From Tubiluchus corallicola (lineage: Eukaryota > Priapulida > Priapulimorpha > Priapulimorphida > Tubiluchidae): a stretch of 64,000 bases of DNA. Position 1 is the stretch's first letter, and every line of letters starts with the position of its first letter. Shown piece after piece: positions 24,501 to 37,054 of the stretch. The DNA lies in contig JAQGDQ010000001.1 of assembly GCA_030141605.1 (NCBI GenBank), positions 62,001 through 126,000 on the forward strand, read 5' to 3'. The position numbers were made by a program, and so were the translations under genes. The notes beneath the pieces are model-generated. The model made no database searches and was not told the DNA's origin. It saw only the letters and a list, made by a program, of their open reading frames with translations.

Positions 24501-27500
24501 AGACAAACCACTTGCATTTTAACTATAGAACTAATTTGCAAATTTGAATGTGGATGCTAGCTCTTACCTGCTACAGTCATCTCAGTGATACTGTTGCAAG
24601 TTTTTTCAACAAGGCCACAAAAATTTCCTTCTAAAGAAAAATCACAATTTACAAAAGACTACTGCAGATTACAGCATGCTACTATAGTTTTTGGCATTGT
24701 TTCACTGTGTTTCACATTGATTAACTGTTAATCATTGTTAATTTTATAGAGGGGAACTTTAGCAGATGAACTAATGATGCGTGCTAAAACCAAAGCTTTT
24801 ATGGCCGAATACAGGATATACAAGCTTTTTCATGGTGTTTGTGATGGAGTGCGAGCCATGCACAGATGTAAACCAGTAGGCTTCACTCATAGGTATGTAG
24901 TGTAAGCTGAAACAAAATTTGAATTATAGTAGTTGTGCGTGACAATTTTTTCTCAGTAAGGAATGTCAAAGAATTTATAATCTGAAAAATAAAAAATTTA
25001 GTCATATAACTTTCCCAATTTCCAAAAACTATTACCTTCTTTCAGGTAAGCACCATCTTTTAGCCAGTAAATTATTTTAGTTTTACGGAAAGATATTAAA
25101 AATTATTAGTTTCAGTACACATACTAAGACATAATAATCATTAGTCAGCTATAATGAATTATTTACATTCAAATTTAAGTCATTAGTCAGCTATAATTAA
25201 GATTTTGCTCTAGCAGAATCCTACTGTTTTTCATTGAGTTATTATTTGTTTATTCTCCGCAACTTTAATGCTTAATAATTCCTAAGGCTTGTAAGCTAGG
25301 GTTACCAAACTGACAGGGTTGGTAGCCCTGGGCGGGGGACCTACAATAGTGTAGCAGCCAGTGACCATTGGTCAAGGGGGTAAGGGCAGTGGATGCCAGT
25401 CAGTTTTTCCTTTAGGTCGCATCTCCTCCTAGGGCTTTTGATTTATTTGCAAGTATTTGTGTACTGTGGGGTAGATGTGCATCTGGGGTTTTAAAAAGCT
25501 GGCAAGTTTTAAACGCCCGAGTGAGGGGCCAAAATGGAAAATTTTGGGGCCTCCAATTGGTGACCTTTTATATGCTGAAAGCTGGGGACACAAAGCTCAC
25601 AAGGTACACTTTCTGGACAAAGTTATCTATGCATACATGTGACCCGAGTTCCCGGGTCAAAGATCACGGAGCGGGCGGGTCTTCATTTATTTTTCTTTAG
25701 GATCCATCTGCTCCCATACTTTTTGAGCTAGGGTGACAATATTTGGTATGTGGTTAGATCGGTCAGGTTGTTGGATATGGCAGAATATTGGTCATTTGGA
25801 GGGGGGAAAAGTTTTCCGATATGAGGCAAAAACCAAAAAATGGGGGTTGGTAGCAGAAATGCATCAAGTGTCTTGGAATATTACCTTGGAGCATATCAAA
25901 TGAAAAGTCTCTATGAGCCAAGTCGAATGGCATAGGTTACAATGAGAATATCTAACCCATGACCCTGCTAGGGGCAAAAACCAAAAAATGGGAGTTGCGA
26001 ACTGAAGAGCACTGAGTATTGAGCAATGATCCTTGTAGCATATCAAATGAAAGATCTTGATGAGGCAGATCGAATGGCATGGGTTGCAACAAGAATGGCT
26101 AATCAGCGAGCCCGCTAGGGGGCAAAAACCGAAAAATGGGGGTCAGGAACAGAAATGCATCAAGTGTCTTGGAATAGTACCATGTAGCATATCAAAAGAA
26201 AGGTCTTGATGAGGCAAATTGAATGGTATAGGTTACAGTGTGAATCATTAACCTGTGACCCAGTTATTGGGCAAAATAGGGGTCGAGGAAACAAATACGT
26301 TCCAGGGTCTACCATATGTAGGTTGTTGTATATCAAATGAAAGGTCTCAATGTGACAAACTAAATGATATACGTTATGCCAAGATTGTTTACCTTTGATC
26401 CGTGGGTGGCGGGCTGAACAGTTAAATGCTGAGGTTTCATTGTGAAATGCACTTTCCATGTATTCACGCAATTCAATAAAAAAATAAGCATTTTCAAAAA
26501 AGGCAGTCGTCTCTTCATTTTTAAGACTGAATTTTACAACTATTGTTTGCAAAATCTTCAATTTCTCACCGCGTCAGAGACATTGTCAACTACTGAATTA
26601 TTTACATTCAAATTTAACAACAATTGGCATTTGTGTAGGTCTCTCTAATCTTAACAAGAAAAAATATTTGTTGTCTATTAGTAATAAGTGCTTTAGTAGT
26701 TCTAAGTATTTTTGTTTTGCATTTGCAGAGATATCAAAGCTGCTAATGTACTTCTCACGGATGATGATATCCCAGTATTAATGGATCTCGGTTCTGCAGG
26801 ACCGCTTAGTGTTGATGTACGGTCAGGGTCACAAGCACTTAGTTTACAGGTAAGATCATGGTACATGGGTTGTGTGGTCACTTTGATGATCACTTTGAAA
26901 ATTTCTGCTTAGTTAGCTTGCTGGGAGCATTATGAAAAAACTTATGTTGATTAATTGGTGTAAGTGTGATAATATTTTTCTTAATGTGTGTCTGGTTAAC
27001 CTTCAGAAAGGTGCAGTCAACTCCCACTGTTGAGTGTATTCATTATAGTGAGGTATCATTCGTTGGTTGTTCGGACTGTTTGTGTACTGTTAGGACGTGT
27101 CTTCAGATCAGCTTTGTTATGTTAAGTTAGTAGCTCAAATGGCAAATCATGTGCCCTGAAAGCACAAGCTTCTGGGTTCAAATCTTAGTCTACGCACAAT
27201 TTTTGAGTTCCTTCTTCAGTTAATTAGTTATTTAACTAATCGTTGTAAGCAGGATGTCTTTCTTAGTATGTGTCTGTGCGTGAAGGTGACTGCATGTGTG
27301 CAGTAATACGTCTTAATTACTTTACAGAAAGTGGTAGAGTTAAGTCAACTCCTGGTGATGAGTGCATTCAAAAGTGTGTGCTGTACCATTAGTACCAAAC
27401 AGTAGGGCTGTGTCGATACACTTAAAGCACAAGAAAACCTTCAGCTTACATAAAGCTTAAAAAATTTGTCTTGAAATTTTGTACCAGTTACGTACTGCCT

Positions 27501-30500
27501 TTTCGTATGTTAGACTTGCGTCGGCAATAATGCTGTATAAAACATGCAAATTTATACTTCAGCGATAACTTTTAAACGTAGTCATTTTGACGACAAGTCA
27601 CTTGAAACAAGTTTAGATAACTTTTCGTAAAGTTTGAAAAAATAATCAGAGCATTCGTAGTGCACACGTCACTAGCTAAGTAAAATTTAAAATTACTGTA
27701 TCTTGTCAATAAGATTAAAAATACGTTTTTGGTTAATGAGTGGTGCACCCTGGAAGGTGAGTTAGCGACAGTTTACCAATTGGTGAAAGCATTGTAATTA
27801 TTTAATAATTTTCTTTTCTAATTACATATTTCTTTCAAGCAGATAAGCGAAATGTTAGGTAATATAATTTTGCATGGAAAGTTTTTTGGGATATAGTTTA
27901 ACATGTACTTTTCTTCCTGTGATTTGCATTTGCGTAAGTGACGTCATGTAATGGTGCCGTCGTAAGAGTGTCGCGAGAAGTTTAAAATGAAAACAAACAA
28001 AAAATCCTTTCATCGCGAGTACGATATATGCATAAAATTGCTATCAAGTAATATAATTAATGCAATTTTTCTTAAACCAACTTTAGGCACCCCTTTGCTT
28101 ATGCTTTAAGTCCACGGTACGATGGTAACCTCACGATACATACTCGACAAACTGTTTGAGTTTTGTTTATTATTTATGCACTGTTTATATCGTAAGTCAG
28201 GAGAAAAGCAAACCAGTTCAATATTATTTAATTAAAAGTCGCTGCAACATTTTCTAGTTTACTAGTTTGTTGGTAGCCATTTCACATACTTTTATGCAAA
28301 AACCCGAAAATGTAGTTAGCCCACTACAGATTATTATGAACACATTGCAGTTTTAACCGCTTCGGTTGCTAGCAGGAAGTCTACCTGTACCAAGTTTGCT
28401 AATTAATAGTGCGTTCATTGTACTGTTTGTTACATATCTGCAGTACATTCTACAATTGCAACTTGAATAATTTTACACTGTTAGCACACTATCAAGTAAA
28501 TGCTAAATTATGCTGTTCAGGTTATTACGATACAGGTGCATTTTCATGATATGCGTTTCGTAATAAATGATATCGCGATGCATCGATGTATCATTATAGG
28601 CTTGCCATATAGGCAGCTCTGTTTGGATAGTGCATTATTACGATGAAATTTCAGACCTGATCTGCTGTCATGGGCAAATAGCTAAAATAGTACAAGTTGA
28701 AATTACAAAGTTCTAAGTTCAATTTCTGGTTGGTCTGCAGCACATTTTTTCAATTAATTAGACTGCGATTAATTGTTGTAAGAGTATGATGTCTCTTTTG
28801 CATGTGAATAAGTAAAATGCAAATATAAATATATATATAAATAAGTTGTGATATTTATGTATAAATGTATAATGTGTATATAGGTAAGAAAATAATGTAA
28901 TTTTATTTTTTTGGTTAATTTTCAATGCAATGCTGTCAACTTCATTTGTTTCCCCACAGTACTATTACTTGAAATAAACTAATGGTTTTTTAACTGGGCA
29001 AAATAATACAGACGACAAAATAATAACAGTAGCAATCTATTTGGTATTTGTTTCTGGTATTGGAAATCTAGTGGTAGTACCATGGTAACATCTATTATGT
29101 ATAATTAGTACTTACGAGTACCTCAAGTAGTAGTTTACTGTTATCTGTCTTTATACATTTTGGTTTAGGATGAAGCTGCAGAAAAATGTTCGATGCCATA
29201 TAGAGCCCCAGAACTTTTCCACGTTGAATATCAAACAATTGTGGATGAAAGAATAGATATTTGGGTAATCCATTATATGTATTTTTTAAAATTTCTAGGA
29301 GTGAAAACTGTTAGTGAAGTTAGGTCCTTGAGTAACCTTTGCCTAGGTTAGGAACCACTTTCCTAAGTTGTTTAGGAAAAGGGCAGATGGAGAATTATTT
29401 ACATTTCCCCTATGAGTCTGCTGATGAAAATTATACGATGTTTTAATTAGGAATTCTGACGTTTTAAATCTGTTAAGTCGAACATATAAAAATTAGTTTT
29501 CTTCTATTTAATTCTAATGTGTCTAAAACACAAATAAATGTACTGAATCTTGTTACAGTCGTTGGGTTGTTTGCTATTTGCAATGGCATTTTTCAAATCT
29601 CCGTTTGAAGAAATATATGAGAAGGGAGGTAGCATAGCTTTAGCTGCTGTTGGAGGAAAGATTAATATTCTGGAAGAACACCCGTAAGTGCTATTTTTAC
29701 ATACAGTTTGTCAGTTTAATTCTGTATAATAATTTATAAGTAGGTATTAGTTAGATTTTAAGCTACAGTGAAATTAATGAATAGTAAATTTAATGGAGGT
29801 AAATGATCTGAGAAGTATTTCCCAAACTATTTGTACATATCTAAATAATGTAGTGGCGCCTTTGGTGTGTGGTGTTGGTGTTATCTTTGTTTGTCTAGTA
29901 TAATGTGGTGCAAATACATTTATGTATTGTGGGTTCATAAGTAAGCCATTACAGCACATTATAGTGAGTTGTTGCGTGTGACCACAATTCAAAATCAGAG
30001 TTGCTTAAAAGCAGAGTCAGAAATAAATTTTACAGTTATATTTTTCATCCAAAAAGAACCATGATAGACAGTTATAACATGGCCATGTTTATTATCTACG
30101 AATGTTCACTTTGGTACACTTGATTTTGTGTCCTGGATACTAATACTGTGCAACTCAAAGTGGAGAGTTTTAACCATCTAAAAGATCTGTGTGTCATTTA
30201 CAGGTCACACAGGTGGTGGGTGTCTCTACATAAAAATTATTTTAAGCAATAAATGTGTTCTAAAATTATTTTAACATTTCACAAGTTTCTTTATAATGTT
30301 ATTGAGGAAGTAAAGTAATTCTTTACAGAAAATGCATGTTGTAGCTGTGGTTGTGGCAACATGCTTAAGATCTCTGTGCGGGCTGATTTGCAATTGTTTC
30401 TATAGTCTTTTTTCTGTGTTTCTATATACATAATGAACTCTTCTGTGTGTTAATACTTTTAATAAAGTTTGAATTTGCATTATCTTCAGATATTCCAGTT

Positions 30501-30673
30501 CATTAATCGAGCTTATCCGAGAGCTACTGAAAGTTGACCCACAAGAAAGGCCATTTATAGAGCAATTATTAGAAAGAATAAAACTGTTAGACATTCCAGA
30601 GGAAGGATCACCACCAAGTTGTTGTCCTGGTGATATAGAAGTTGAATTTAGACATCCAGAAAATAGAACGTAG
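21527..30673 (+). CDS. STK16: Serine/threonine kinase 16 (STK16/MPSK1/PKL12-type), 7 exons, 326 aa
   Basis: STK16 is an acylated, Golgi- and membrane-associated kinase of the NAK family. Exons: 21527-21603, 23164-23398, 24750-24892, 26729-26849, 29169-29264, 29559-29683 and 30490-30673, all with GT/AG borders and matching phases, ending in TAG. The N-terminus MGCLCGKD fits N-myristoylation at Gly2, with Cys3 and Cys5 as likely palmitoylation sites. The kinase motifs are all present: glycine loop LGEGGFSYV (23-31), YALKRI (Lys46), HRDIKAANVLL (Asp153, Asn158), DLGS at 171-174 (the family's variant of DFG), YRAPELF (APE), and DERIDIWSLGCLLFAM. Human STK16 is 305 aa; this one has a slightly longer tail. 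Identification rests on remembered family sequence and is very strong. Confidence 0.96.
21798..23075. mobile_element. Possible hAT-like element in STK16 intron 1
   Basis: The left end AGTGTTGGGTAGTAATACC resembles the reverse complement of the right end, AGTACTGGGTCAATTACTT (8 of the first 10 bases match). Such AGTGTTGGGT ends are typical of hAT elements. No transposase frame is intact, and no 8-bp target duplication could be confirmed. Confidence 0.3.
25740..26400 (+). repeat. Tandem array, ~147-bp unit, at least 4 copies (STK16 intron 3)
   Basis: The phrase CATATCAAATGAAAGGTCT, or a close variant, recurs at 25891, 26038, 26187 and 26328, a spacing of 147, 149 and 141 bases. Each unit continues with a GATGAGGCAAATCGAATGG-like stretch and then GGGCAAAAACCAAAAAATGG. 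The left end (25300-25740) is related GC-richer sequence, and the array decays on the right near 26400. Confidence 0.88.
26905..27085 (+). repeat. SINE, tail part (copy 1)
   Basis: GATTAATTGGTGTAAGTGTG ... TTCTTAATGTGTGTCTGG and AGAAAGGTGCAGTCAACTCC match the tail of the SINE at 27115-27400. The tRNA-like head is missing. Confidence 0.6.
27115..27400 (+). repeat. tRNA-derived SINE (copy 2)
   Basis: A box-like TTAGTAGCTCAAATGGC at about 27126 and a B box-like GGGTTCAAATC at about 27174 have pol III promoter spacing, as in tRNA-derived SINEs. The body includes AATTAGTTATTTAACTAATC and GTTGTAAGCAGGATGTCTTT. Part of the same body occurs at 26905 and 28640. Not a functional tRNA: no cloverleaf could be drawn. 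Confidence 0.68.
27395..28630 (+). mobile_element. hAT-like dispersed element (repeat family R2, copy 1), STK16 intron 4
   Basis: Begins CCAAACAGTAGGGCTGTGTC and ends GGCAGCTCTGTTTGG, giving a short terminal inverted repeat (CCAAACAG/CTGTTTGG). Just inside the right end lies GCGATGCATCGATGTATCA, pairing loosely with GTGTCGATACA near the left end. The interior about 27430-28100 is shared with 52805-53490. No transposase frame is intact. Classification as hAT is an inference from the ends. Confidence 0.5.
28636..28825 (+). repeat. tRNA-derived SINE (copy 3)
   Basis: A degenerate A box (AATAGCTAAAATAGTACAAG), a B box-like TAAGTTCAATTTC, and the shared body CAATTAATTAGACTGCGATT with TTGTTGTAAGAGTATGATGT match the SINE at 27115-27400. 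The degree of change suggests an old insertion. Confidence 0.6.
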
Positions 30674-30941
30674 CAATTATGCTGCGTCAGAAAAATGTAC
30701 ATACATGTATTTTATATTCCACTTTACCTATGTTACATAGTAAAGGCATGTGCATAGAAGCATTTAGTAAATTGTTTGGATAATTTATGGCTTGTTATGA
30801 TTAGATTTTCTTGATCACTTTACCAATGGTTACTTAATACAAGGCCACATATTAATTATTCCTTTATTTGTCCAGAGTATGAAAGCCTGCATTATCCTAT
30901 GAGATGTATTTTAGCCATAAATTTTTGTGTTCATGTTATAT

Positions 30942-31360
30942 AGGGTTGTCCAGAAAAAATATTCCTCTGCACGCACTAATTCGACCTAGTCGAAGCATTT
31001 CTAAGAGGGACCTTCATCACTTTTTCCCGGTTTCTCCTCTTTCCAAAATGCTAGGAATTTCCTCCAAAGAGCCACACTACGTCGAAGTACAGCTGCCGTT
31101 TTTTCTACATTTTTTCTACATGGAGTGCATCTTGGAAAGACGTATGGAAATCTCCAAAAATGGCAGTTTTTTGTCATTGCTAGAACACTTTGAATAAAAC
31201 AACGTCCTAGCAGCACTTGGAGTAGGTCTTGCAGAGAAATGTACCACTCTTTGGAAAGAGGGGAAACCATGTTACGTAATGATGTAAATCTCTTTTACAA
31301 AAGCCTCTATTGGGATAAAGGGTTACCAGCTTATTTGGGAACCTTTCTTTGGACGACCCT
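30942..31360. mobile_element. Foldback MITE with ~22-bp TIRs, downstream of STK16
   Basis: The left end is AGGGTTGTCCAGAAAAAATA and then TTCC. The right end, reverse-complemented, is AGGGTCGTCCAAAGAAAGGT and then TCCC. The two halves also pair internally: the left CCTCTTTCCAAAATGCTAGG corresponds to the right-arm reverse complement CCTCTTTCCAAAGAGTGGTA. No protein is encoded. It lies 269 bases past the STK16 stop codon. Confidence 0.85.
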
Positions 31361-34300
31361 GAAAATAGCATTGTGACGGGAACACAAAGAATTTCCTTCA
31401 TAGCATATGGTGTTCTCAGAAATCTTTATTTCTGTATATACAAAAAAAATGAAAATAATAAATTTGACTGCTTTTCACTGCTTACAAATGTGTAATAATC
31501 TGATTATTATAATTTAAGATAATAAAGTAAATGTTACTCACATCGTGCGGCTATAACAACTTAATAGATCCTTGAAACGTCATACAGGTTAACAGCAAAT
31601 CAGGTAGAGACGCTATACTTGAACATTTATCAAACATTACTTAACATTTGCTGAGCCTTGTGTGAGCGTGTTTAGCGAGGCACAACCCAATTTACAACTT
31701 CACAGGTAAAATTACAGGTAAGTTCACATAGGTGCTGCCACCTACATGTTAAGGCCAGAAACTGACCTTAACAAGCATGTTGCTATACATTTTACATTTT
31801 CTATATTTTTTAACAAACAAAACAAAATGTTTGAAGGTTAGTAGAAAAATCTAAAGCCTTGGCCAATTCTTTTAGTCAAATTAGACAAAGATCTTAAAAG
31901 AACTACTGCACTTGTCTGCTTTGCTATTTTCATTACCTTCTTCATGGACTTAAGAGCCTCAGAAACCAATCACATGGCAAGTTATGTGTATTATGTTGAG
32001 AAGACCTCTTGCAGCCCGTGAGTAGTGAGGAAGGGCTGCACCTTGTTGAAAACCTACATTTTTAACACTGAGAGAATATACTGTGGTCCATACGGTGCTC
32101 TGATTTTCCATTGTTGAGAACTACGCCAATATGGCATATCTCGAGTTAAAGTGTTTTTACTCTGTTTAAATGGATCTGCCCTTGCAAACTGGTTCTTGAA
32201 TGTAAGCATTCTGGCCACATAATTAGGTTTCTTTTACAGATCTATGTAAACTAATTTTTCTGTGCCAAATGGCCTAGCTAGCCAGGAGTCACATAGCACT
32301 GACAATTGTTATGCTGCTTCTTTGCTCATTATCGAGGATGATCATGGACACATTATAACAGGTATGTCTAAAGTCTTTTTGTATTAGACGTAACTTACAC
32401 ATTTAATGTAATCTTGTCATAGTATAGTTATATTTTCTCTTTACTAAAACATAGCATTAAAACGTGGGTCTCTTATAATAGACCAGTAACCTTTATTACT
32501 AAACATGTGCTAATTACTCTTGTTTCATTGTCATTGTAAAAATGTAATTTTGCATATATTTTGATTACTTGTTCTTGTTTTCGATATAAAAGTAAAAGTA
32601 CATACGTTTAGAACATTTCTACAAATTAAACTCATTTCAGAATTTGTTTGCGTCGATAATGCAAAAGTCATTGAATGCAGGCATTCGGTTGCCCATGTTT
32701 TGCTTTCCCACAAAAATTCAAATTCTTTACATAAAGTTGAAAACATTCGAATCATCGTAATAAAATTAGGCGTTTTCGACACCGTTAAACTTCACTTGGT
32801 GAATGATCAAGCGTTTTTCTTCACAATTGATTTTTTCCTCAGATGTTATTTTTGCGCAGCTTAATTAATTAACAGCTTATGATTTCTAGTATAAAATTTT
32901 ATGGTTATGGACTTATTGTATTGTAACCTGCCTGTAAATATTTTGTTAGTACACATATTTGCAATGTTTTATGTAAATTGATCAATCGTAGGAGTGTATT
33001 TGCCATGTAAGTGCTACTATTGACCTAAAAGTCTAAAAATCACCTTTTTCTCAGACAGCATGAGAAAGAAAGGAGTAAACATTTTAATTAAACCTGTCTT
33101 GAAATTTATAGCACTTGCTGTCTTATTGCACAAAGGCTTCGTGTTAGCAGTAACCCTGTATAAAACTTGCCTTTCCAAGCACTTGTGTCTTTGAATAGGT
33201 AAGCTCACCATATGGACAGTCACTAAGATACTTCTGTGGGTTCCTTAGCTTGTCTCATCTCAGAGGATTATCCCTAATGAAAGTTTTCTGGGACTTCCAG
33301 TCCCACATATCACACAGCCATCAACCTCTGGATTAAGCTAATGCATGTACACCAAGGTACAACAGTTAGTACAGTATTATACCTGTTATGACCGGGCAAT
33401 TGTATAATTATGACAGTTTTACGACATGTAGGTCTATACGGAGAAACCTGGAAACAATTTTAAATTGTTAAAAAATTAAAGATATTTCCAATGAAATTCT
33501 TGAGTTCAGCCGAATTCTGTTTAAGAAGATGTAATTAAAAGACATCAAAGCGAATACTTTCATTCTTTGACATTTTCCTACTGTGGCAGTTTCTCTCTCT
33601 CTCTCTCCTCTCTCTCTGCATACTGCTTCATTAACTAGTAGTAGTTACTTAGTACTGTAAGTCTATTGCATATTAAGCTGATAGCCACTGCGTGGCATTT
33701 TTGTACTGTGGTTTTAAACCATTGATGCGGATCCAAACGCTTGAAGATCACGTGTATTAGTATCAAAGATTGTGTCTTTGGTGCAGGGAGCAAGGGAAAC
33801 ACTAGCCGAACTAGGACAATAGGCCTACATGGGCTAGCTTAGTAGCAAAGAATATATACCACAGAAAGTAGGGAATATACTGCGCAGTAGTTCGCGCAGT
33901 TAGTGTCGCCCTAGCGGCAATTCAGTACGGACTGTTGTTGTCAGGTACGAAACAGCGCAAGCTGTGGGTACTGTAGCAGATGAATTGATGAGACCATCAA
34001 AACCAGGCCGGTTAACAGGCGCTCATAAATTGCTCAGCAGTGAGTTGCAAAAACACAAATAAAAATATCTTTTTAAATTTCGCAAGGATGCAGCCAGGTA
34101 ATTATAATAAAATGTTAATTATAAAACAGTTTTGTAACTTTTGTTACAAGTTAAATATTTTGTTCACTAAGCAAAGACTGCAAGGCCTACATCCCTCTTT
34201 GGCGATTTATAGCAGCTGTTATATTTTTGAATATTATTTAAAGCAAGCATAAGGCATTAAGAATAATTAGTAGTTTAAATAAAAATTATTATAATCATAT

Positions 34301-36009
34301 CTCATAAAAATTAATAGGCTTATTTACAAAAGTTAAGAAAGTTTATCAAAAAGAAAGTTTGCAAATACCTGGCTCATGTAGTATTCGATTTCTGGAGAAA
34401 TATTTTTTCTAAAAAACATTCCTATTTAATATGTTCTTTTCAGGAAATATAACTTGAAGAAATATTAGGCCTGAGTTTCATGTGTAATACCTTTCATAGA
34501 AAAAAATCGATTTTTTCAGAAGAGCAAATAATTTTCCAGAACAAAACTTAATCTAAGCATCTGCATGTTTTGTTAATTCCAGTTAAAAAATGTTTAAAAA
34601 GTGTATAATCATACATTGGCCTTTGTTATGAGTTGGAGTTGGCTATAAAATGACGTTGAACACACAGAGATGCATTTACGACATTACTCCTCTTTTTTAT
34701 TATCAGTGAACAAAAAATAACTGAACGAAACATCAGAGCTGTCATCCTAAGCAGCCGACATTACTTCCCCGTCTATAACAACCAACTAACTAGGTCAAAA
34801 TCTAGTTACAGAATTCAGGCGAGAAGCCAACCTGGCGCATAAATTAGAATCTGCACGCGTGTCATTACACCTTATATATCATGTGCAGACATTACTTATA
34901 TTTAGCCTAATTTTTTAAGATTCAGATAGGCTTACATCAAAATAAATGTTCATTAAATACAGTTTGCTTACGTGTAAAAAATGTACTTGTATAAACGTAC
35001 TAATAAAACACCTGTGGCTAAATCCACTGACAAGTCTTGATAAATATTATTTATTGATGGGCTTAAATCAATTGATTTTATACAGGCCTAGGTGCCAAGG
35101 GCAATCATTTTATATAGTTAAATATATAGGTGCAGCTTCATAGAATCTAATTTTCGGTATTTGACTCAAACTTAGCTGATCTTATTTGTTTTTCTTTTGT
35201 TTTGTTTATTAATCAGACTCTTTAGTTATTATTTTACTGCATGTATTTTGCAGCTTGGTTCAGTTCCCTATTTGAAAGTTTATTTAAATTTCTGTTTGGC
35301 TAGCTTGCTTTTCATTTTATTTAATTTGTTTTTTATTATTTTTTATTTAGTATCATTGTTGTTATTTTGCATGTTTTTCTCATATTGAGTTATGCATGAA
35401 CGATATGACAGCTTGAACTTTGATCATTTTTTATTCAATTGTACCACATTATTTGGCTTTTGCTTACCATTGCTTTTTGTTTATCATTTTCCTGTATGTT
35501 TAGATATCTTTGATTGCATTTTCATCCTTCAGTTATTTAAAGTTGATTACAGAATTTTAAACAGATCAAGTTGCTAAGTAAAATATTAATAATGTAATTT
35601 CACTACTATCCATGAGTGAAATAGTTACAGTGTCATCCCAATAATCACATACATCCATTGAAGGATGGCATGACTAGTTGACCCTCTTTGTCTTTCACCA
35701 TCGTATTTCCATTGTGAAAATTAAATACATTTACTTGCCTCAGTTATATCATGAATATGGAAATAAATGCACGTTTTGAATTGAATTGAATATATGGAGC
35801 ACTGTATCATGCAATTACTTGTTGTGTGCATGCGTGTGTGTGCGAATTATTTATATACAAACCTACAATATAATATATGTGTAATTATATAGATTAATTG
35901 CAGGGCACGTAAATGGGTGCAATTTTTAATGTGCCAAATTCATTACCTCGCATTGGAGTAAAATGACCAAGAAACAAATGGCAGAACCTTCAACAAAAGG
36001 AAAAGAAGG

Positions 36010-36165
36010 ATCTCTCTCTCTCTCTGTGTGTGTGTGTTTCTGTCTCTCTCCCTCTCCTCTCTCTGTCTCTCCCTTTCTTTCTCTTTCCCTCCCTTTCACC
36101 GTTTCTCTTCCTCTCCCTCTCTCTTTCTCTCTCTCCCTTCCTCTCTTTCTCTTTTAGAGAGGGAG
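36010..36165. repeat. CT-rich polypyrimidine tract
   Basis: About 150 bases of nearly pure C/T with a short (GT) run. It yields meaningless Ser/Leu-rich and Arg/Glu-rich frames on the two strands. Confidence 0.95.
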
Positions 36166-36344
36166 GGAGAGCAATCAATTAATCAATAAAAATGCATTAC
36201 TTTTTTACATAGTAGGCAGCCCATCACATAGTCAGCTAGCCTCTTTCCTTAGGAAAAACAATAAAATTTTACTTACAAGAAAACTGAAGAGGCATTTGCA
36301 AGTACATAATACAAACTTATTGCTACAATTTTTTTCCTTTTCGT

Positions 36345-36430
36345 GAAATGTTTTCAGTTGTTTTAAACTAATAATTACTTTTAATTGAGATGTTTTGAGT
36401 TCTTTTAAACTAATAATTGCTTTTAATTGA
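36345..36430. repeat. Two-copy tandem duplication, ~47-bp unit
   Basis: TTTTAAACTAATAATTACTT and then TTAATTGAGATGTTTTGAGT is followed by a second copy, TTTTAAACTAATAATTGCTT and then TTAATTGA. Confidence 0.8.
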
Positions 36431-36862
36431 AATATACTTTTTTTATTAAAAACGCAAAAGTGATTTTGGCTTATCAAAATTGAGCGTATGCCAACAATAT
36501 TGGTGAACTTAAGAATATTATTATTACAGTCAATGCGTCGCAAAATTTTTTTTTACTGATTCGCCGTTTGATGCCGCCAGCATAGCCGCTAATCGCAAAA
36601 ACGAAATATGTAACACTACTCGTTCGTCACTTCCTCTTTATACACTTTGCTAGTAGGATGCATTGTACATGGGCTGCCCAAGTAGGATATATTAGAGTAG
36701 AGACAAGTCACGAATTGAGTCGTTAGAAGTACTGGCAGCATCCGACGTCTTTGTTTATTTAATAATAATAATTGAAAAAGCCAATACACGTTCAATAATT
36801 CAACAATAAAAACTGAAGTTCGGTTCGATTCGAATTCGCTTTCTGGTAGAGAATGCTCACCT

Positions 36863-37033
36863 CTACACGGAACAGGTGATCAGTTTCACTACCTCTTGGA
36901 CAAATAATTGTTTTCTGCTGAGTAAACGGGCTAGCAAGCTATCCATCATTATTATGAAGTTACTTTTTTCTAGTTTTAGTTTTATTATATCATAATTCTC
37001 GACAGAAATCGTCAGTGTCTTACTTTTTCGCAA
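36863..37033 (-). CDS. Candidate first exon or uORF, head-to-head with LARP7 (uncertain)
   Basis: The minus-strand frame from an upstream ATG contains an internal start giving MDSLLARLLSRKQLFVQEVV and then KLITCSV before a stop. It starts close to the ETS-like promoter motifs shared with LARP7, which is why it is listed. I recognise no family, and no downstream exon could be linked in phase. It may be a short chance ORF. Confidence 0.15.
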   Translation of the reverse strand: MRKSKTLTISVENYDIIKLKLEKSNFIIMMDSLLARLLSRKQLFVQEVVKLITCSV

Positions 37034-37054
37034 ATTTAGCACATGCACACTTTA

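Larger units (their letters stand above)
31361..36861. other. Gene-poor AT-rich region between STK16 and LARP7
   Basis: No convincing exon on either strand. It contains (TC)n at 33591-33619, a polypyrimidine tract at 36010-36165, and a 47-bp tandem duplication at 36345-36430. A TTGAATTGAATTGAATA stretch at 35777-35794 resembles the short repeat tail of a retrotransposon. Confidence 0.5.

Noticed and set aside
27115-27200. Functional tRNA gene
   Set aside because: A- and B-box-like motifs are present, but acceptor and anticodon stems cannot be paired; a tRNA-derived SINE fits better.
35963-36178. Ser/Leu-rich plus frame and Arg/Glu-rich minus frame
   Set aside because: Both come from a polypyrimidine tract.
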